Positions 35,000 through 43,587 of a DNA stretch of 64,000 bases are shown here, piece after piece. The DNA lies in contig NZ_JACIEZ010000003.1 of the NCBI RefSeq assembly GCF_014197145.1, positions 124,001 through 188,000 of the forward strand. The letters run 5' to 3'. The DNA is from Gellertiella hungarica (GTDB lineage Bacteria; Pseudomonadota; Alphaproteobacteria; Rhizobiales; Rhizobiaceae). The position numbers and the translations under genes were made by a program. A model generated the notes under the pieces. That model was given only the letters and a program-made list of their open reading frames with translations, made no database searches and had not been told where the DNA came from. Numbering within the stretch: the stretch's first letter is position 1; the number at the start of each line of letters is the position of its first letter.

Positions 35000-36242
35000 G
35001 ATGGACAGGATCACGCCCGCGACCCCCTATGATGTCGAAGCCATCCGCAAGGATTTCCCGATCCTTTCGCGAGAGGTTTACGGCAAGCCGCTCGTCTATC
35101 TCGACAATGGCGCATCGGCCCAGAAGCCGCAGGTCGTGATCGATGCGGTCGCGCATGCTTATTCGCAAGAATATGCGAATGTGCATCGCGGCCTGCATTT
35201 CCTCTCCAACGCGGCCACCGATGCCTATGAAGGGGCGCGCGAGAAGGCGCGCCGCTTCCTGAATGCGGGTTCGGTGGACGAGATCATCTTCACCAAGTCC
35301 TCCACCGAGGCGATCAACACGGTTGCCTATGGCTACGGCATGCCGAAGATCGGAGAGGGCGACGAGATCGTGCTCACGATCATGGAGCACCACTCCAACA
35401 TCGTTCCCTGGCATTTCATCCGCGAACGTCAGGGCGCGAAGCTGGTCTGGGTGCCTGTTGATGATGAGGGCGCTTTCCACATCGAGGCTTTCGAGAAGAG
35501 CCTGACGGAAAAGACGAAGCTCATCGCCATTACCCACATGTCGAACGCGCTCGGCACCATCGTGCCTGTCAAGGAAGTCTGCCGCATCGCCCGCGAGCGC
35601 GGCATTCCCGTGCTCGTCGACGGAAGCCAGGGTGTGGTCCACATGCCGGTCGATGTCCGCGACATCGATTGCGACTGGTACGTGATGACCGGCCACAAGC
35701 TCTACGGTCCCTCGGGCATCGGCGTGCTCTACGGCAAGATGGACCGGCTGAAGGAAATGCGGCCTTTCATGGGCGGCGGCGAGATGATCGTCGACGTGTC
35801 CGAAGACGGCGTCAGCTACAACGATCCGCCGCACCGTTTCGAAGCGGGTACGCCGCCGATCGTGCAGGCAATCGGTCTCGGCTATGCGCTCGACTACATG
35901 GAAAAGATCGGGCGCGCTGCGATTGCCGCCCACGAGGCGGATCTGGCAGCCTATGCCGCCGATCAGCTGCGTTCGGTCAACTCGCTGCGGATCATCGGCA
36001 ATGCACCGCAGAAGGGCAGCATCTTCTCCTTCGAGCTTCAGGGCATTCACGCCCATGACGTTTCGATGGTGATCGATCGCCGCGGCGTCGCAGTGCGGGC
36101 CGGCACCCATTGCGCCCAGCCGCTCTTGAAACGCTTCGGCGTGACCTCCACATGCCGGGCATCCTTCGGCCTCTACAACACGCGCGCCGAAGTGGATGCG
36201 CTGGTGGAAGCGCTGGATTACGCCCGCACCTTCTTTGCGTAA
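34992..36242 (+). CDS. sufS: class II cysteine desulfurase SufS
   Basis: 416 aa. PLP-dependent desulfurase: MEHHSNIVPWH, PLP Lys in MTGHKLYGPSGIGVLYG near residue 235, and the active Cys in RAGTHCAQPLLKRFG near residue 374 (class II loop). Provides sulfur to the SufBCD scaffold. It starts at ATG 34992 inside the sufD end; a second ATG lies three codons later. No SufE or SufU gene accompanies it, so the sulfur relay may run directly or through a remote SufE. Confidence 0.95.
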   Translation: MAEMDRITPATPYDVEAIRKDFPILSREVYGKPLVYLDNGASAQKPQVVIDAVAHAYSQEYANVHRGLHFLSNAATDAYEGAREKARRFLNAGSVDEIIFTKSSTEAINTVAYGYGMPKIGEGDEIVLTIMEHHSNIVPWHFIRERQGAKLVWVPVDDEGAFHIEAFEKSLTEKTKLIAITHMSNALGTIVPVKEVCRIARERGIPVLVDGSQGVVHMPVDVRDIDCDWYVMTGHKLYGPSGIGVLYGKMDRLKEMRPFMGGGEMIVDVSEDGVSYNDPPHRFEAGTPPIVQAIGLGYALDYMEKIGRAAIAAHEADLAAYAADQLRSVNSLRIIGNAPQKGSIFSFELQGIHAHDVSMVIDRRGVAVRAGTHCAQPLLKRFGVTSTCRASFGLYNTRAEVDALVEALDYARTFFA

Positions 36243-36254
36243 GGAGAATAGACC

Positions 36255-36629
36255 ATGACCACGACCGAGGAAAATGCCGATCCGCGCGAGGGGCTGGTAA
36301 ATTCTGCCATTCCGCCGGAAGAGCTGGCACGGCTTTCTGACGATATCGTCGCGGCGCTGAAGACAGTCTATGATCCCGAAATCCCCGCCGATATTTTCGA
36401 GCTCGGGCTGATCTACAAGATCGATATCGAAGACGACCGGATGGTGAAGATCGTCATGACGCTCACCGCTCCGGGCTGCCCGGTGGCCGGCGAGATGCCC
36501 GGATGGGTGGAGAATGCCGTCGGTGCCGTCGAAGGCGTCTCCGGCGTTCAGGTGGAACTCACCTTCGATCCGCCGTGGTCGGCCGACCGCATGTCGGAAG
36601 AGGCGCAGGTCGCCGTCGGCTGGTATTGA
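36255..36629 (+). CDS. sufT: SufT (DUF59/MIP18 family) Fe-S maturation factor
   Basis: 124 aa. MIP18 domain: ALKTVYDPEIPADIFELGLIYKIDI, then VKIVMTLTAPGCPVAGEMPGWVENAV and FDPPWSADRMSEEA. SufT proteins assist delivery or maturation of Fe-S proteins, mainly under high demand. ATG at 36255 after AGGAG, 12 bases after sufS. Confidence 0.94.
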   Translation: MTTTEENADPREGLVNSAIPPEELARLSDDIVAALKTVYDPEIPADIFELGLIYKIDIEDDRMVKIVMTLTAPGCPVAGEMPGWVENAVGAVEGVSGVQVELTFDPPWSADRMSEEAQVAVGWY

Positions 36630-36668
36630 AGCCTTTACCAGCGGCGCTTACATTATGTTTCGAAGCAT

Positions 36669-36708
36669 CGGGCCTTGAACCCGGTTGTGGAAAGGGACTG
36701 AAGACATG
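36669..36708 (+). promoter_or_regulatory. suf leader repeat 3 (hairpin plus ribosome site before sufA)
   Basis: CGGGCCTTGAACCCGG followed by TTGTGGAAAGGGACTGAAGAC and the sufA ATG at 36706. Same layout as before sufC. Confidence 0.5.
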
Positions 36709-37101
36709 GGCTTTGCCATCATGACCATCAACGAGGCCGCCGCACAGCGGGTAAAGGCCATCGTTGAAAAATCCGGACCTGACGCCAAGGGCATCCGTGT
36801 CGGCGTCAAGAAGGGCGGCTGCGCCGGCATGGAATATACGGTCGACCTCGTGACCGAGCCCGACCCCAAGGATGACCTCGTGGAGCGCGACGGCGCCCGC
36901 GTATGGGTCGCGCCCCATGCCACCCTTTACCTTCTCGGCACCGAGATGGGTTTCGAGCAGACCACGCTCCGCTCCGGCTTTACCTTCAACAATCCGAACC
37001 AGACCTCTGCCTGCGGCTGCGGCGAATCCGTCGAGCTGAAGCCCGCCGATCTTGCGGCGCTGGCCGCACAGGGCAATCCGGTGGTTCAGGCTGATCGGTA
37101 A
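36706..37101 (+). CDS. sufA: A-type Fe-S carrier protein SufA
   Basis: 131 aa. A-type carrier with the three Cys: GGCAGMEY near residue 37 and SACGCGES near residues 104-106. Accepts clusters from SufBCD and passes them to targets. The start MGFAIMTINEAAAQRVK is preceded by AAAGG; seven extra in-frame codons upstream are not needed. Last Suf gene; the brnTA promoter follows. Confidence 0.96.
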   Translation: MGFAIMTINEAAAQRVKAIVEKSGPDAKGIRVGVKKGGCAGMEYTVDLVTEPDPKDDLVERDGARVWVAPHATLYLLGTEMGFEQTTLRSGFTFNNPNQTSACGCGESVELKPADLAALAAQGNPVVQADR

Positions 37102-37154
37102 AATATAAATCACTAATATTTAGAATGACGCATCTTGCCTTCCGGGTAAGATGC
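37101..37154 (+). promoter_or_regulatory. brnTA control region with two inverted repeats
   Basis: AAATAT-N9-ATATTT (37101-37121) is AT-rich and promoter-like. GCATCTT / AAGATGC (37130-37154, inner bases GCC and GGG partly paired) lies just before the brnT ATG at 37159. BrnA antitoxins repress their own operon by binding inverted repeats, so either is a candidate operator. Inference from position. Confidence 0.45.
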
Positions 37155-37158
37155 GCGC

Positions 37159-37401
37159 ATGATCATATTATGGGACGAGCCGAAACGGCTCAGCAACCTG
37201 CAAAAACATGGCCTCGATTTTGCCGAGCTTGATGAGAGCTTTCTGGAGCGCAGCAACATCGTGGGCGCACGGGCGGGCCGTTTGATGGCAATAGGGCAGC
37301 TCGGGGTTGAGCCGATCACCGTTATCTTTCGCTGGGTCGGGAGTGAGGCCGTTGAGATCATATCAATGCGCAAGTCCAGCCGGAAGGAAAGGAATCCGTA
37401 A
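37159..37401 (+). CDS. brnT: BrnT family toxin
   Basis: 80 aa. BrnT (DUF497) RNase-like fold: WDEPKRLSNLQKHGLDFAELDESFLE at the N-terminus (the typical W-D...K-N/S-x-x-K-H-G-I-D-F), and the late VIFRWVGSEAVEIISMRKSSRKE, where BrnT proteins carry the catalytic Arg/Lys and Ser. Cleaves RNA or blocks translation in characterised members. ATG at 37159; its TAA shares one base with the brnA ATG. Confidence 0.9.
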   Translation: MIILWDEPKRLSNLQKHGLDFAELDESFLERSNIVGARAGRLMAIGQLGVEPITVIFRWVGSEAVEIISMRKSSRKERNP

Positions 37402-37583
37402 TGACGAAATGGCCAGAGAGGCGTCAACTGACGGACGAAGAAGAAGAGGAAATCCAGCGCGCTATTGCGAGCGATCCCGATACATGGGAGGCAAGCGAAG
37501 AAGACCTCAAGAACGCCCGGCCTTTCCGTGAGGTCTTCCCTGAGATCTATGCGAAAATGAAGGCAGGTGTTGCGGCCAAATAG
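37401..37583 (+). CDS. brnA: BrnA family antitoxin
   Basis: 60 aa, acidic. LTDEEEEEIQRAIASDPDTWEASEEDLKNARPFREVFPE matches the toxin-binding and ribbon-helix-helix-like region of short BrnA-type antitoxins. It neutralises BrnT and probably represses the pair. ATG overlaps the brnT stop by one base. The short length is normal for BrnA variants that lack a long DNA-binding tail. Confidence 0.85.
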   Translation: MTKWPERRQLTDEEEEEIQRAIASDPDTWEASEEDLKNARPFREVFPEIYAKMKAGVAAK

Positions 37584-37635
37584 AGCGTGCTAGACAGGGC
37601 GCAGTGTTGCACAATTCCGGTCTGAAACGCGCGCC

Positions 37636-38265
37636 ATGACATTCTATCTATTCCTCAAGGGCATCCTGCTTGGCCTGGCGATCGCGGCTCCGGTGGGGCC
37701 AATAGGCGCCCTGTGCATCAACAGAACGCTGGCGCGCGGTTTCTGGGCGGGAGTTGCCGGCGGGCTGGGTACGGCCCTTGCGGATGGCGTCTATGCGCTT
37801 CTGGCGGCTTCCGGTTTCGCGGCCTTTTCAGCTATACTCGCCCGCGTGTCCGTCCCTCTGGGGCTGCTTGGCGGGCTATTCATGCTCTGGCTTGGATGGC
37901 AGTCCTTGCGCTCTGCGGGTGTGCCGAAAGCTGCGGCAGCTGAAAGCGGGATGGGTGATCTTTTCCGGGTGACCGCGACCACCTTCCTGCTCACGCTTTC
38001 CAATCCGGCGACCATTCTGTCCTTTGCGGCGATTTTTGCCGGGCTCGGACTGGCGAGCGATGGCACAGGTGCCTTCACCACCACGGCCGGTGTGTTCACG
38101 GGATCGCTTCTCTGGTGGTTCTTTCTCTGCGGGCTGGTAACCGCGCTCAAGAATCGGCTGCCCACTGGCTTTACGCTCTGGGTATCCCGCATATCGGGGC
38201 TGATCCTGCTTGCGTTCGGGATTGTCGCGATCAGCTCCGCGCTGCTCTCGCTGACCCGAAGCTGA
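37636..38265 (+). CDS. LysE/RhtB family translocator
   Basis: 209 aa with six predicted membrane helices. The LysE motif GILLGLAIAAPVGPIGALCINRTLARG opens the protein; further helices are ASGFAAFSAILARV, GLLGGLFMLWLGW, TTFLLTLSNPATILSFAAIF and the last two. It exports an amino acid or a related small molecule; the substrate is unknown. ATG at 37636; 52 bases after brnA on the same strand, so possibly but not necessarily co-transcribed. Confidence 0.9.
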   Translation: MTFYLFLKGILLGLAIAAPVGPIGALCINRTLARGFWAGVAGGLGTALADGVYALLAASGFAAFSAILARVSVPLGLLGGLFMLWLGWQSLRSAGVPKAAAAESGMGDLFRVTATTFLLTLSNPATILSFAAIFAGLGLASDGTGAFTTTAGVFTGSLLWWFFLCGLVTALKNRLPTGFTLWVSRISGLILLAFGIVAISSALLSLTRS

Positions 38266-38270
38266 GAAAA

Positions 38271-38303
38271 AAAAGGCCGCCCCGGCCTCCCGGGACGGCC
38301 TTT
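38271..38303. terminator. bidirectional terminator between the LysE gene and gcvP
   Basis: AAAGGCCG / CGGCCTTT stem around a GC-rich loop with an A run on the left and TTT on the right, placed between convergent stops at 38265 and 38322. Could serve both strands. Confidence 0.7.
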
Positions 38304-38321
38304 CAGTGCTTGATTTCGTCC

Positions 38322-41186
38322 TTACTCGGCTGCCTGCGCGTATTCCTCAACCGGCGGGCAGGTGCAGATGAGGTTGCGGTCGCCGTAGACATTGTCGATG
38401 CGGTTGACCGGTGCCCAATACTTGTCGACGCGGAAAGAGCCGGGCGGGAAGCAGGCCTGCTCGCGGCTGTAGGGGCGGTTCCACTCGCCGACGAGATCTT
38501 CCACCGTGTGCGGCGCGTTCTTCAGCGGATTGTTCGCCTTGTCCATCCGGCCATCTTCGACCGCGCGGACTTCCTCGCGAATGGCAAGCATCGCATCGCA
38601 GAAGCGATCGATTTCCGCCTTTGTCTCCGACTCCGTCGGCTCGATCATCAGCGTGCCGGCAACCGGCCAGCTCATGGTCGGAGCGTGGAAGCCGCAGTCG
38701 ATCAGGCGCTTGGCGATATCGTCGACCGTGATGCCCGCGCTATCGGCCAGCGGACGGGTATCGATGATGCATTCATGGGCAACACGTCCGCTCTTCGAGG
38801 TGTAGAGCACGTTGTAGGCGCCCTTTAGCCGGGCGGCGATGTAGTTGGCATTGAGGATTGCCACCTTCGTTGCCTGCGTCAGCCCTTCGCCACCCATCAT
38901 CAGGCAGTAGCTCCAGGAGATCGGCAGGATCGAGGCGGAGCCGAAAGGCGCTGCCGATACTGCACCACCCTCGCCATTCCGCTCCGGATGACCGGGCAAA
39001 TGCGGAGCGAGATGCGCCTTGACGCCGATCGGACCCATGCCGGGGCCGCCGCCGCCATGCGGAATGCAGAAGGTCTTGTGCAGGTTCAGATGGCTGACGT
39101 CCGAACCAATGTCACCGGGACGGGACAGGCCGACCATGGCGTTCATGTTGGCGCCGTCCAGATAGACCTGGCCACCATGCCTGTGCGTGATCTCGCAGAC
39201 CTCGCGCACCGTCTCCTCGAACACCCCGTGGGTCGAGGGGTAGGTAATCATGCAGCAGGAAAGCTGGGCAGAATACTGTTCCGCCTTGGCGCGGAAATCG
39301 TCCATGTCGATGTCGCCGTTTTCGCGGGACTTCACGGGAACGACCTTCATGCCGACCATCTGCGCGGAGGCGGGGTTCGTGCCGTGCGCCGAGGTCGGGA
39401 TGAGGCAGATGTCGCGGTGACCTTCGCCCCGGGCAATGTGGTAGTTGCGGATCGTCAGCAGGCCCGCATATTCCCCTTGCGCACCGGAATTCGGCTGCAT
39501 GGAGAAGGCGTCGTAGCCGGTGACCTGGCAAAGCTTGTCGGCCAGATCGTCGATCATCTCCCGATATCCGGCGGACTGGCTGTCGGGCACGAACGGGTGA
39601 AGCTCGGCAAATTCCGGCCATGTGATCGGCAGCATTTCCGCCGTGGCATTGAGCTTCATCGTGCAGGATCCGAGCGGGATCATCGCCCGGTCAAGCGCAA
39701 GGTCCCGATCCGACAGACGGCGGATGTAGCGGGTCATTTCGCTTTCCGCGCGGTTCATGTGGAAGATCGGGTGCGTCATGTAGGGCGTGTTGCGCAGCGC
39801 CTCGTCGGGCAGGCGATAGGACGGCTCGAACTCCGCGATCCGGAAATCCGCACCGAAGGCCTTCCACACAGCCTCGAGTGTCGCCGGGCGCGAACGCTCG
39901 TCCAGCGAGATGCCGATCCGGTCGGACCCGATCTTGCGAAGGTTGACGCCCTCCGCCACGGCCGCATTCATGATGGCGCCCTGGAGGGGGCCGACATGGA
40001 CGGTGATCGTGTCGAAGAACACCTTGGGCTCCACGGCAAAGCCGAGCTTCTCGAGTCCCATGGCCAGCCGAACGGCCTTCAGGTGCACACTCTGTGCGAT
40101 GGCCTTGATGCCTTCGGGACCATGGAAAACGCCATACATCGAGGCCATGACGGCGAGCAGCACCTGTGCCGTGCAGATGTTCGACGTCGCCTTCTCGCGG
40201 CGGATGTGCTGTTCGCGGGTCTGGAGCGAAAGGCGATAGGCGCGGTTGCCGCGGGCGTCGACCGAAACACCCACGAGTCGGCCGGGCATCGAACGCTTGT
40301 AGGCGTCCTTGACGGCCATGTAGGCCGCATGCGGACCGCCGTAGCCCATGGGGACGCCGAAGCGCTGGGTGCAGCCGACGGCGATATCGGCACCCATTTC
40401 ACCCGGAGACTTCAGGAGGGCCAGCGCCAGCGGATCGGCGGCAACGGTGGCAATCGCGCCGGCCGCATGCAGCGAGGCAATGATCTTCGTGAAGTCGCGA
40501 ACATGGCCATAGGTGCCCGGATACTGGAACAGGGCGCCGAATACCTGAGCGGGATCCAGATCCTGGTCAGGATCGCCAACGATGACGTCCCAGCCGAGCG
40601 GTTCGGCGCGCGTATGGATGAGCGCGATCGTCTGCGGGTGGCAGTTTTCATCGACGAAGAAGGCATTCGCCTTGGAGGAAGCCACGCGCTGCGACATCGC
40701 CATGGCTTCCGCCGCAGCGGTCGCTTCATCGAGCAGAGAGGCGTTCGCCACGTCGAGGCCCGTGAGGTCGCAGACCATCGTCTGGTAGTTCAGCAGCGCC
40801 TCGAGGCGACCCTGGGAAATTTCGGGCTGATAGGGCGTGTAGGCCGTGTACCAGGCGGGATTTTCCAGAATGCAGCGCTGGATGACCGGCGGCGTTATGG
40901 TGCCGTAATAGCCCTGGCCGATCAGCGAGACCAGGTTGGTATTCTTGTTCGCGATCTCGCGCAGCCGGTCCAGCGCCTCGCGTTCGGTCATTGGCGCGCC
41001 CCAGGAAAGCGGCTGCTTCTGACGGATGGAAGCGGGGACGGTATCGTCGATGAGCGCGTCGAGCGAGGGATAGCCCACCACCTTGAGCATTTCTTCCATC
41101 TCGCGCGGCGAGGGGCCGATGTGCCGCCGGTTGGCGAAATCATACGGCTGGTAGTCCGTGAAGGAGAATTCGACCGGGGAAGACAT
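38322..41186 (-). CDS. gcvP: glycine dehydrogenase (decarboxylating), P protein
   Basis: 954 aa, full-length single-chain GcvP. It decarboxylates glycine and hands the aminomethyl group to GcvH. Seen features: [17 protein letters not shown] at the N-terminus, PLP Lys in [23 protein letters not shown] near residue 704, and the [15 protein letters not shown] motif. ATG at 41186 overlaps the gcvH stop in ATGA, giving coupling. Third gene of gcvT-gcvH-gcvP. Confidence 0.97.
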   Translation of the reverse strand: MSSPVEFSFTDYQPYDFANRRHIGPSPREMEEMLKVVGYPSLDALIDDTVPASIRQKQPLSWGAPMTEREALDRLREIANKNTNLVSLIGQGYYGTITPPVIQRCILENPAWYTAYTPYQPEISQGRLEALLNYQTMVCDLTGLDVANASLLDEATAAAEAMAMSQRVASSKANAFFVDENCHPQTIALIHTRAEPLGWDVIVGDPDQDLDPAQVFGALFQYPGTYGHVRDFTKIIASLHAAGAIATVAADPLALALLKSPGEMGADIAVGCTQRFGVPMGYGGPHAAYMAVKDAYKRSMPGRLVGVSVDARGNRAYRLSLQTREQHIRREKATSNICTAQVLLAVMASMYGVFHGPEGIKAIAQSVHLKAVRLAMGLEKLGFAVEPKVFFDTITVHVGPLQGAIMNAAVAEGVNLRKIGSDRIGISLDERSRPATLEAVWKAFGADFRIAEFEPSYRLPDEALRNTPYMTHPIFHMNRAESEMTRYIRRLSDRDLALDRAMIPLGSCTMKLNATAEMLPITWPEFAELHPFVPDSQSAGYREMIDDLADKLCQVTGYDAFSMQPNSGAQGEYAGLLTIRNYHIARGEGHRDICLIPTSAHGTNPASAQMVGMKVVPVKSRENGDIDMDDFRAKAEQYSAQLSCCMITYPSTHGVFEETVREVCEITHRHGGQVYLDGANMNAMVGLSRPGDIGSDVSHLNLHKTFCIPHGGGGPGMGPIGVKAHLAPHLPGHPERNGEGGAVSAAPFGSASILPISWSYCLMMGGEGLTQATKVAILNANYIAARLKGAYNVLYTSKSGRVAHECIIDTRPLADSAGITVDDIAKRLIDCGFHAPTMSWPVAGTLMIEPTESETKAEIDRFCDAMLAIREEVRAVEDGRMDKANNPLKNAPHTVEDLVGEWNRPYSREQACFPPGSFRVDKYWAPVNRIDNVYGDRNLICTCPPVEEYAQAAE

Positions 41187-41548
41187 CAGGCAATCAGCTC
41201 CTTGTAGGCGGCCTCGTCCAGCAGGCCATCGGCATCGGAGGGGTTGGCGAGCTTCAGCTTGAAGAACCAGCCTGCACCCTGCGGATCGGAATTGACCAGC
41301 GACGGATCGGCAACGATCGCATCGTTGACCTCGGTGATCTCGCCATCCAGCGGACAATAGACTTCGGATGCTGCCTTGACCGATTCGACGGTGGCGGCAT
41401 CTGCGCCTTTCGAGAAGCTCTTTCCGACAGCAGGAAGCTCGACGAAGACCAGGTCGCCGAGCTGCTCGGCAGCGTGGTTCGTGATCCCGACGGTTGCAAC
41501 GCCGTTCTCGATGTTCAGCCATTCATGTTCGGAGGTGAATTTCAGCAT
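41186..41548 (-). CDS. gcvH: glycine cleavage system H protein
   Basis: 120 aa. Lipoyl-bearing shuttle protein: [33 protein letters not shown], and the lipoyl Lys in [18 protein letters not shown] near residue 61. Carries the aminomethyl group between GcvP and GcvT. Its lipoate could be supplied by the lipA product encoded in the same window at 55.4 kb. Confidence 0.97.
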   Translation of the reverse strand: MLKFTSEHEWLNIENGVATVGITNHAAEQLGDLVFVELPAVGKSFSKGADAATVESVKAASEVYCPLDGEITEVNDAIVADPSLVNSDPQGAGWFFKLKLANPSDADGLLDEAAYKELIA

Positions 41549-41578
41549 GGATTTTCCTCTTGTCCAGTCTGGAGGCGC

Positions 41579-42718
41579 TCAGCGCTTGTAGGTTTGGGTG
41601 ATGAAGGGAAGGGCGGTCACGACAACCGGCAGGTACTTTCCGCGCACTTCGGCAAAGACGGTCGTGCCGTTCGCGGCATGGCTCTTCGGCAGATAACCCA
41701 TGGCAACAGGGCCTTCGACCGTAGGACCGAAAGTGCCTGAGGTGACCTCGCCAAGCTCGGTCTTGCCCTCGGCATCGGCAAAGAGCTTCGTATGGGCGCG
41801 CACCGGGGCCTTGCCTTCGGGCTTCAGGCCGACGCGCCGCCGGGCGGCGCCATTCTGGAGTTCGGCCAGAATGCGTGCCGCTCCGGGGAAGCCGCCTTCG
41901 CGCGCACCATCCTTCCGGCGCACCTTCTGGATCGCCCATTCGATGGCGCCCTCCACCGGGGTGGTCGTGGTGTCGATGTCGTTGCCGTAAAGGCAGAGGC
42001 CCGCTTCGAGGCGGAGGGAATCGCGGGCGCCAAGCCCGATGGGCTGCACGCCCTCGATAGCGAGAAGCGCTCTTGCCAGCTCTTCGGCCTTGTCTTCAGG
42101 AACCGATATTTCGTAGCCGTCTTCGCCCGAGTAACCCGATCGGGAAACGATGCATTCCGCGCCGACGAGCGTGGTGGAGATCACGTCCATGAAGCGCATG
42201 GAAGCCACGTCGGGAGACAGGATGGAAAGTGCCTTCTCCGAAAGCGGCCCCTGAAGCGCGAGAAGGGCGCGGTCGCGGATGGGCGTCACCACACAGGCGC
42301 CGCCGAGGTGCTTTTCCAGATGGGCGAAATCGGCTTCCTTGCAGGCGGCATTGACGACAAGGAAAAGGTGGTCGCCGCGATTGGTGATCATCAGGTCATC
42401 GGTGATGCCGCCGTCGTCATTGGTGAAAACGGCATAGCGCTGCCGGCCCGCACCAAGGCCTGCCACATCGACCGGTACCAGGGCTTCCAGTGCCAGTGCT
42501 GCATCGGCATTGTTGCCGGAGCGGGCACGGACGGTCACCTGGCCCATGTGGGACACGTCGAAAAGGCCAGCGGCGGAGCGGGTGTGGAGATGTTCCTTCA
42601 GCACGCCCGCGGGATACTGCACGGGCATGTCGTATCCGGCAAAGGGAACCATCTTCGCACCGAGCGAGAGATGCAACCCGTGCAGGGGCGTCTTGAGAAG
42701 GGGAGTCTGGTCGTCCAA
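41579..42718 (-). CDS. gcvT: aminomethyltransferase, T protein
   Basis: 379 aa. Uses tetrahydrofolate to release ammonia from the H protein. LFDVSHMGQ, YSVFTN-like YAVFTNDDGGITDDLMI, the folate-site segment SRSGYSGEDGYEI and GLGARDSLRLEAG are standard. The start is TTG at 42718, 7 bases after GGAGG, which is unusual for the first gene of an operon and may lower yield. A tandem glycine riboswitch lies upstream. Confidence 0.95.
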   Translation of the reverse strand: MDDQTPLLKTPLHGLHLSLGAKMVPFAGYDMPVQYPAGVLKEHLHTRSAAGLFDVSHMGQVTVRARSGNNADAALALEALVPVDVAGLGAGRQRYAVFTNDDGGITDDLMITNRGDHLFLVVNAACKEADFAHLEKHLGGACVVTPIRDRALLALQGPLSEKALSILSPDVASMRFMDVISTTLVGAECIVSRSGYSGEDGYEISVPEDKAEELARALLAIEGVQPIGLGARDSLRLEAGLCLYGNDIDTTTTPVEGAIEWAIQKVRRKDGAREGGFPGAARILAELQNGAARRRVGLKPEGKAPVRAHTKLFADAEGKTELGEVTSGTFGPTVEGPVAMGYLPKSHAANGTTVFAEVRGKYLPVVVTALPFITQTYKR

Positions 42719-42787
42719 AAGGGGCCTCCGGGATCAGGGCGCATGGCTGCGCCGGGCTCGAATTTCGGCATGACTGCCGCGGTTTGA

Positions 42788-42950
42788 GCCCCCTCTGTCC
42801 CTTTCGCCTGAGATTGTTATCCCTTCGGCGCACCGTGCCTTGCGGCCGGCGTCTCTCCAGAGTTCCGTTCGGCTTCCGTTGGTCCTTTTGCCTGAGAGTT
42901 TCCGGGGCGGTTGCTCCTTCGGCACCGCATCGAAGCGGCTTCTCCCAACA
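42788..42950 (-). ncRNA. tandem glycine riboswitch upstream of gcvTHP
   Basis: Read on the minus strand there are two glycine-aptamer units: GCCGAAGGAGCAA with ACTCTCAGGCAAAAGGAC and CTCTGGAGAG, then GCCGAAGGGATAACAATC with TCTCAGGCGAAAGGGAC. The conserved GCCGAAGG and CTCAGGC segments occur twice with about 80 bases between them. It ends about 70 bases before the gcvT TTG start. It should turn the operon on when glycine is high. Confidence 0.93.
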
Positions 42951-43127
42951 GAATGCGGCAATTATCGTCCTGATATCGCCGTTGGCAAGTTGAAAATGTC
43001 GTTCTCCGAAAAAAATCCGCGCTGGTTGCGCCCGGTCAAATTGCCGCGCCCGGACCTGTCCTAGGGTGTCCGGGACTAGACAGGCCATGAGCACCTGTTC
43101 TAACGAAAGCGGCATTCGGAGACGACG

Positions 43128-43505
43128 ATGAAACGGAAAAACCAGAAGCCGGGCATGACCGTGCGCATACTGTGCGCGCTGGCCCTGCTGTTTCTGGGGT
43201 TTGCGCACCGTCCGGCCGTCGAGGCCGAAGTGCGGGATGTGGCGGCACTCGCCTACCAGCTTCCCGACGGAACCCAGCCCGATCTGTGCGTGCCTCAGGG
43301 GCCGGAAAAGCTCAAGTTCTCCTATCCCGCCTGCGACGCCTGCAGGCTGACTGCTGCCGTTATCCTGCCGGATGCCCCTGACGTGGCCGCCTATCCGGCC
43401 GGTAGCACCGTTGTCCTGTTCGCAGCATTTGCGGAGGAGGGCGCCGCACTGACGCTCCTCCGCGCGCAGACCGCCAGAGGACCGCCTTCCTTCCTGTTCG
43501 CCTGA
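43128..43505 (+). CDS. exported DUF2946-like protein, possibly copper-related
   Basis: 125 aa. Signal peptide or single helix (ILCALALLFLGFAHRP). The mature part has CVPQGPEK and YPACDACRL with a CxxC pair, the pattern of short DUF2946 proteins found next to copper genes. Function unknown; the neighbour with a PCuAC copper-chaperone domain suggests periplasmic copper handling. ATG at 43128 after GGAGACGACG. The family call is moderate because DUF2946 is weakly conserved. Confidence 0.65.
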   Translation: MKRKNQKPGMTVRILCALALLFLGFAHRPAVEAEVRDVAALAYQLPDGTQPDLCVPQGPEKLKFSYPACDACRLTAAVILPDAPDVAAYPAGSTVVLFAAFAEEGAALTLLRAQTARGPPSFLFA

Positions 43506-43587
43506 CAGAATTGCAGATCGAACAACGGCCCTTGCGGGCACTCGTGACGGCGTGCGGCACAAGCCCCCGTCCAGGAAGGAATACATC

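Noticed and set aside
38988-41207. 739-codon open frame opposite gcvP
   Set aside because: Antisense shadow. gcvP on the other strand has the PLP Lys motif and full length.
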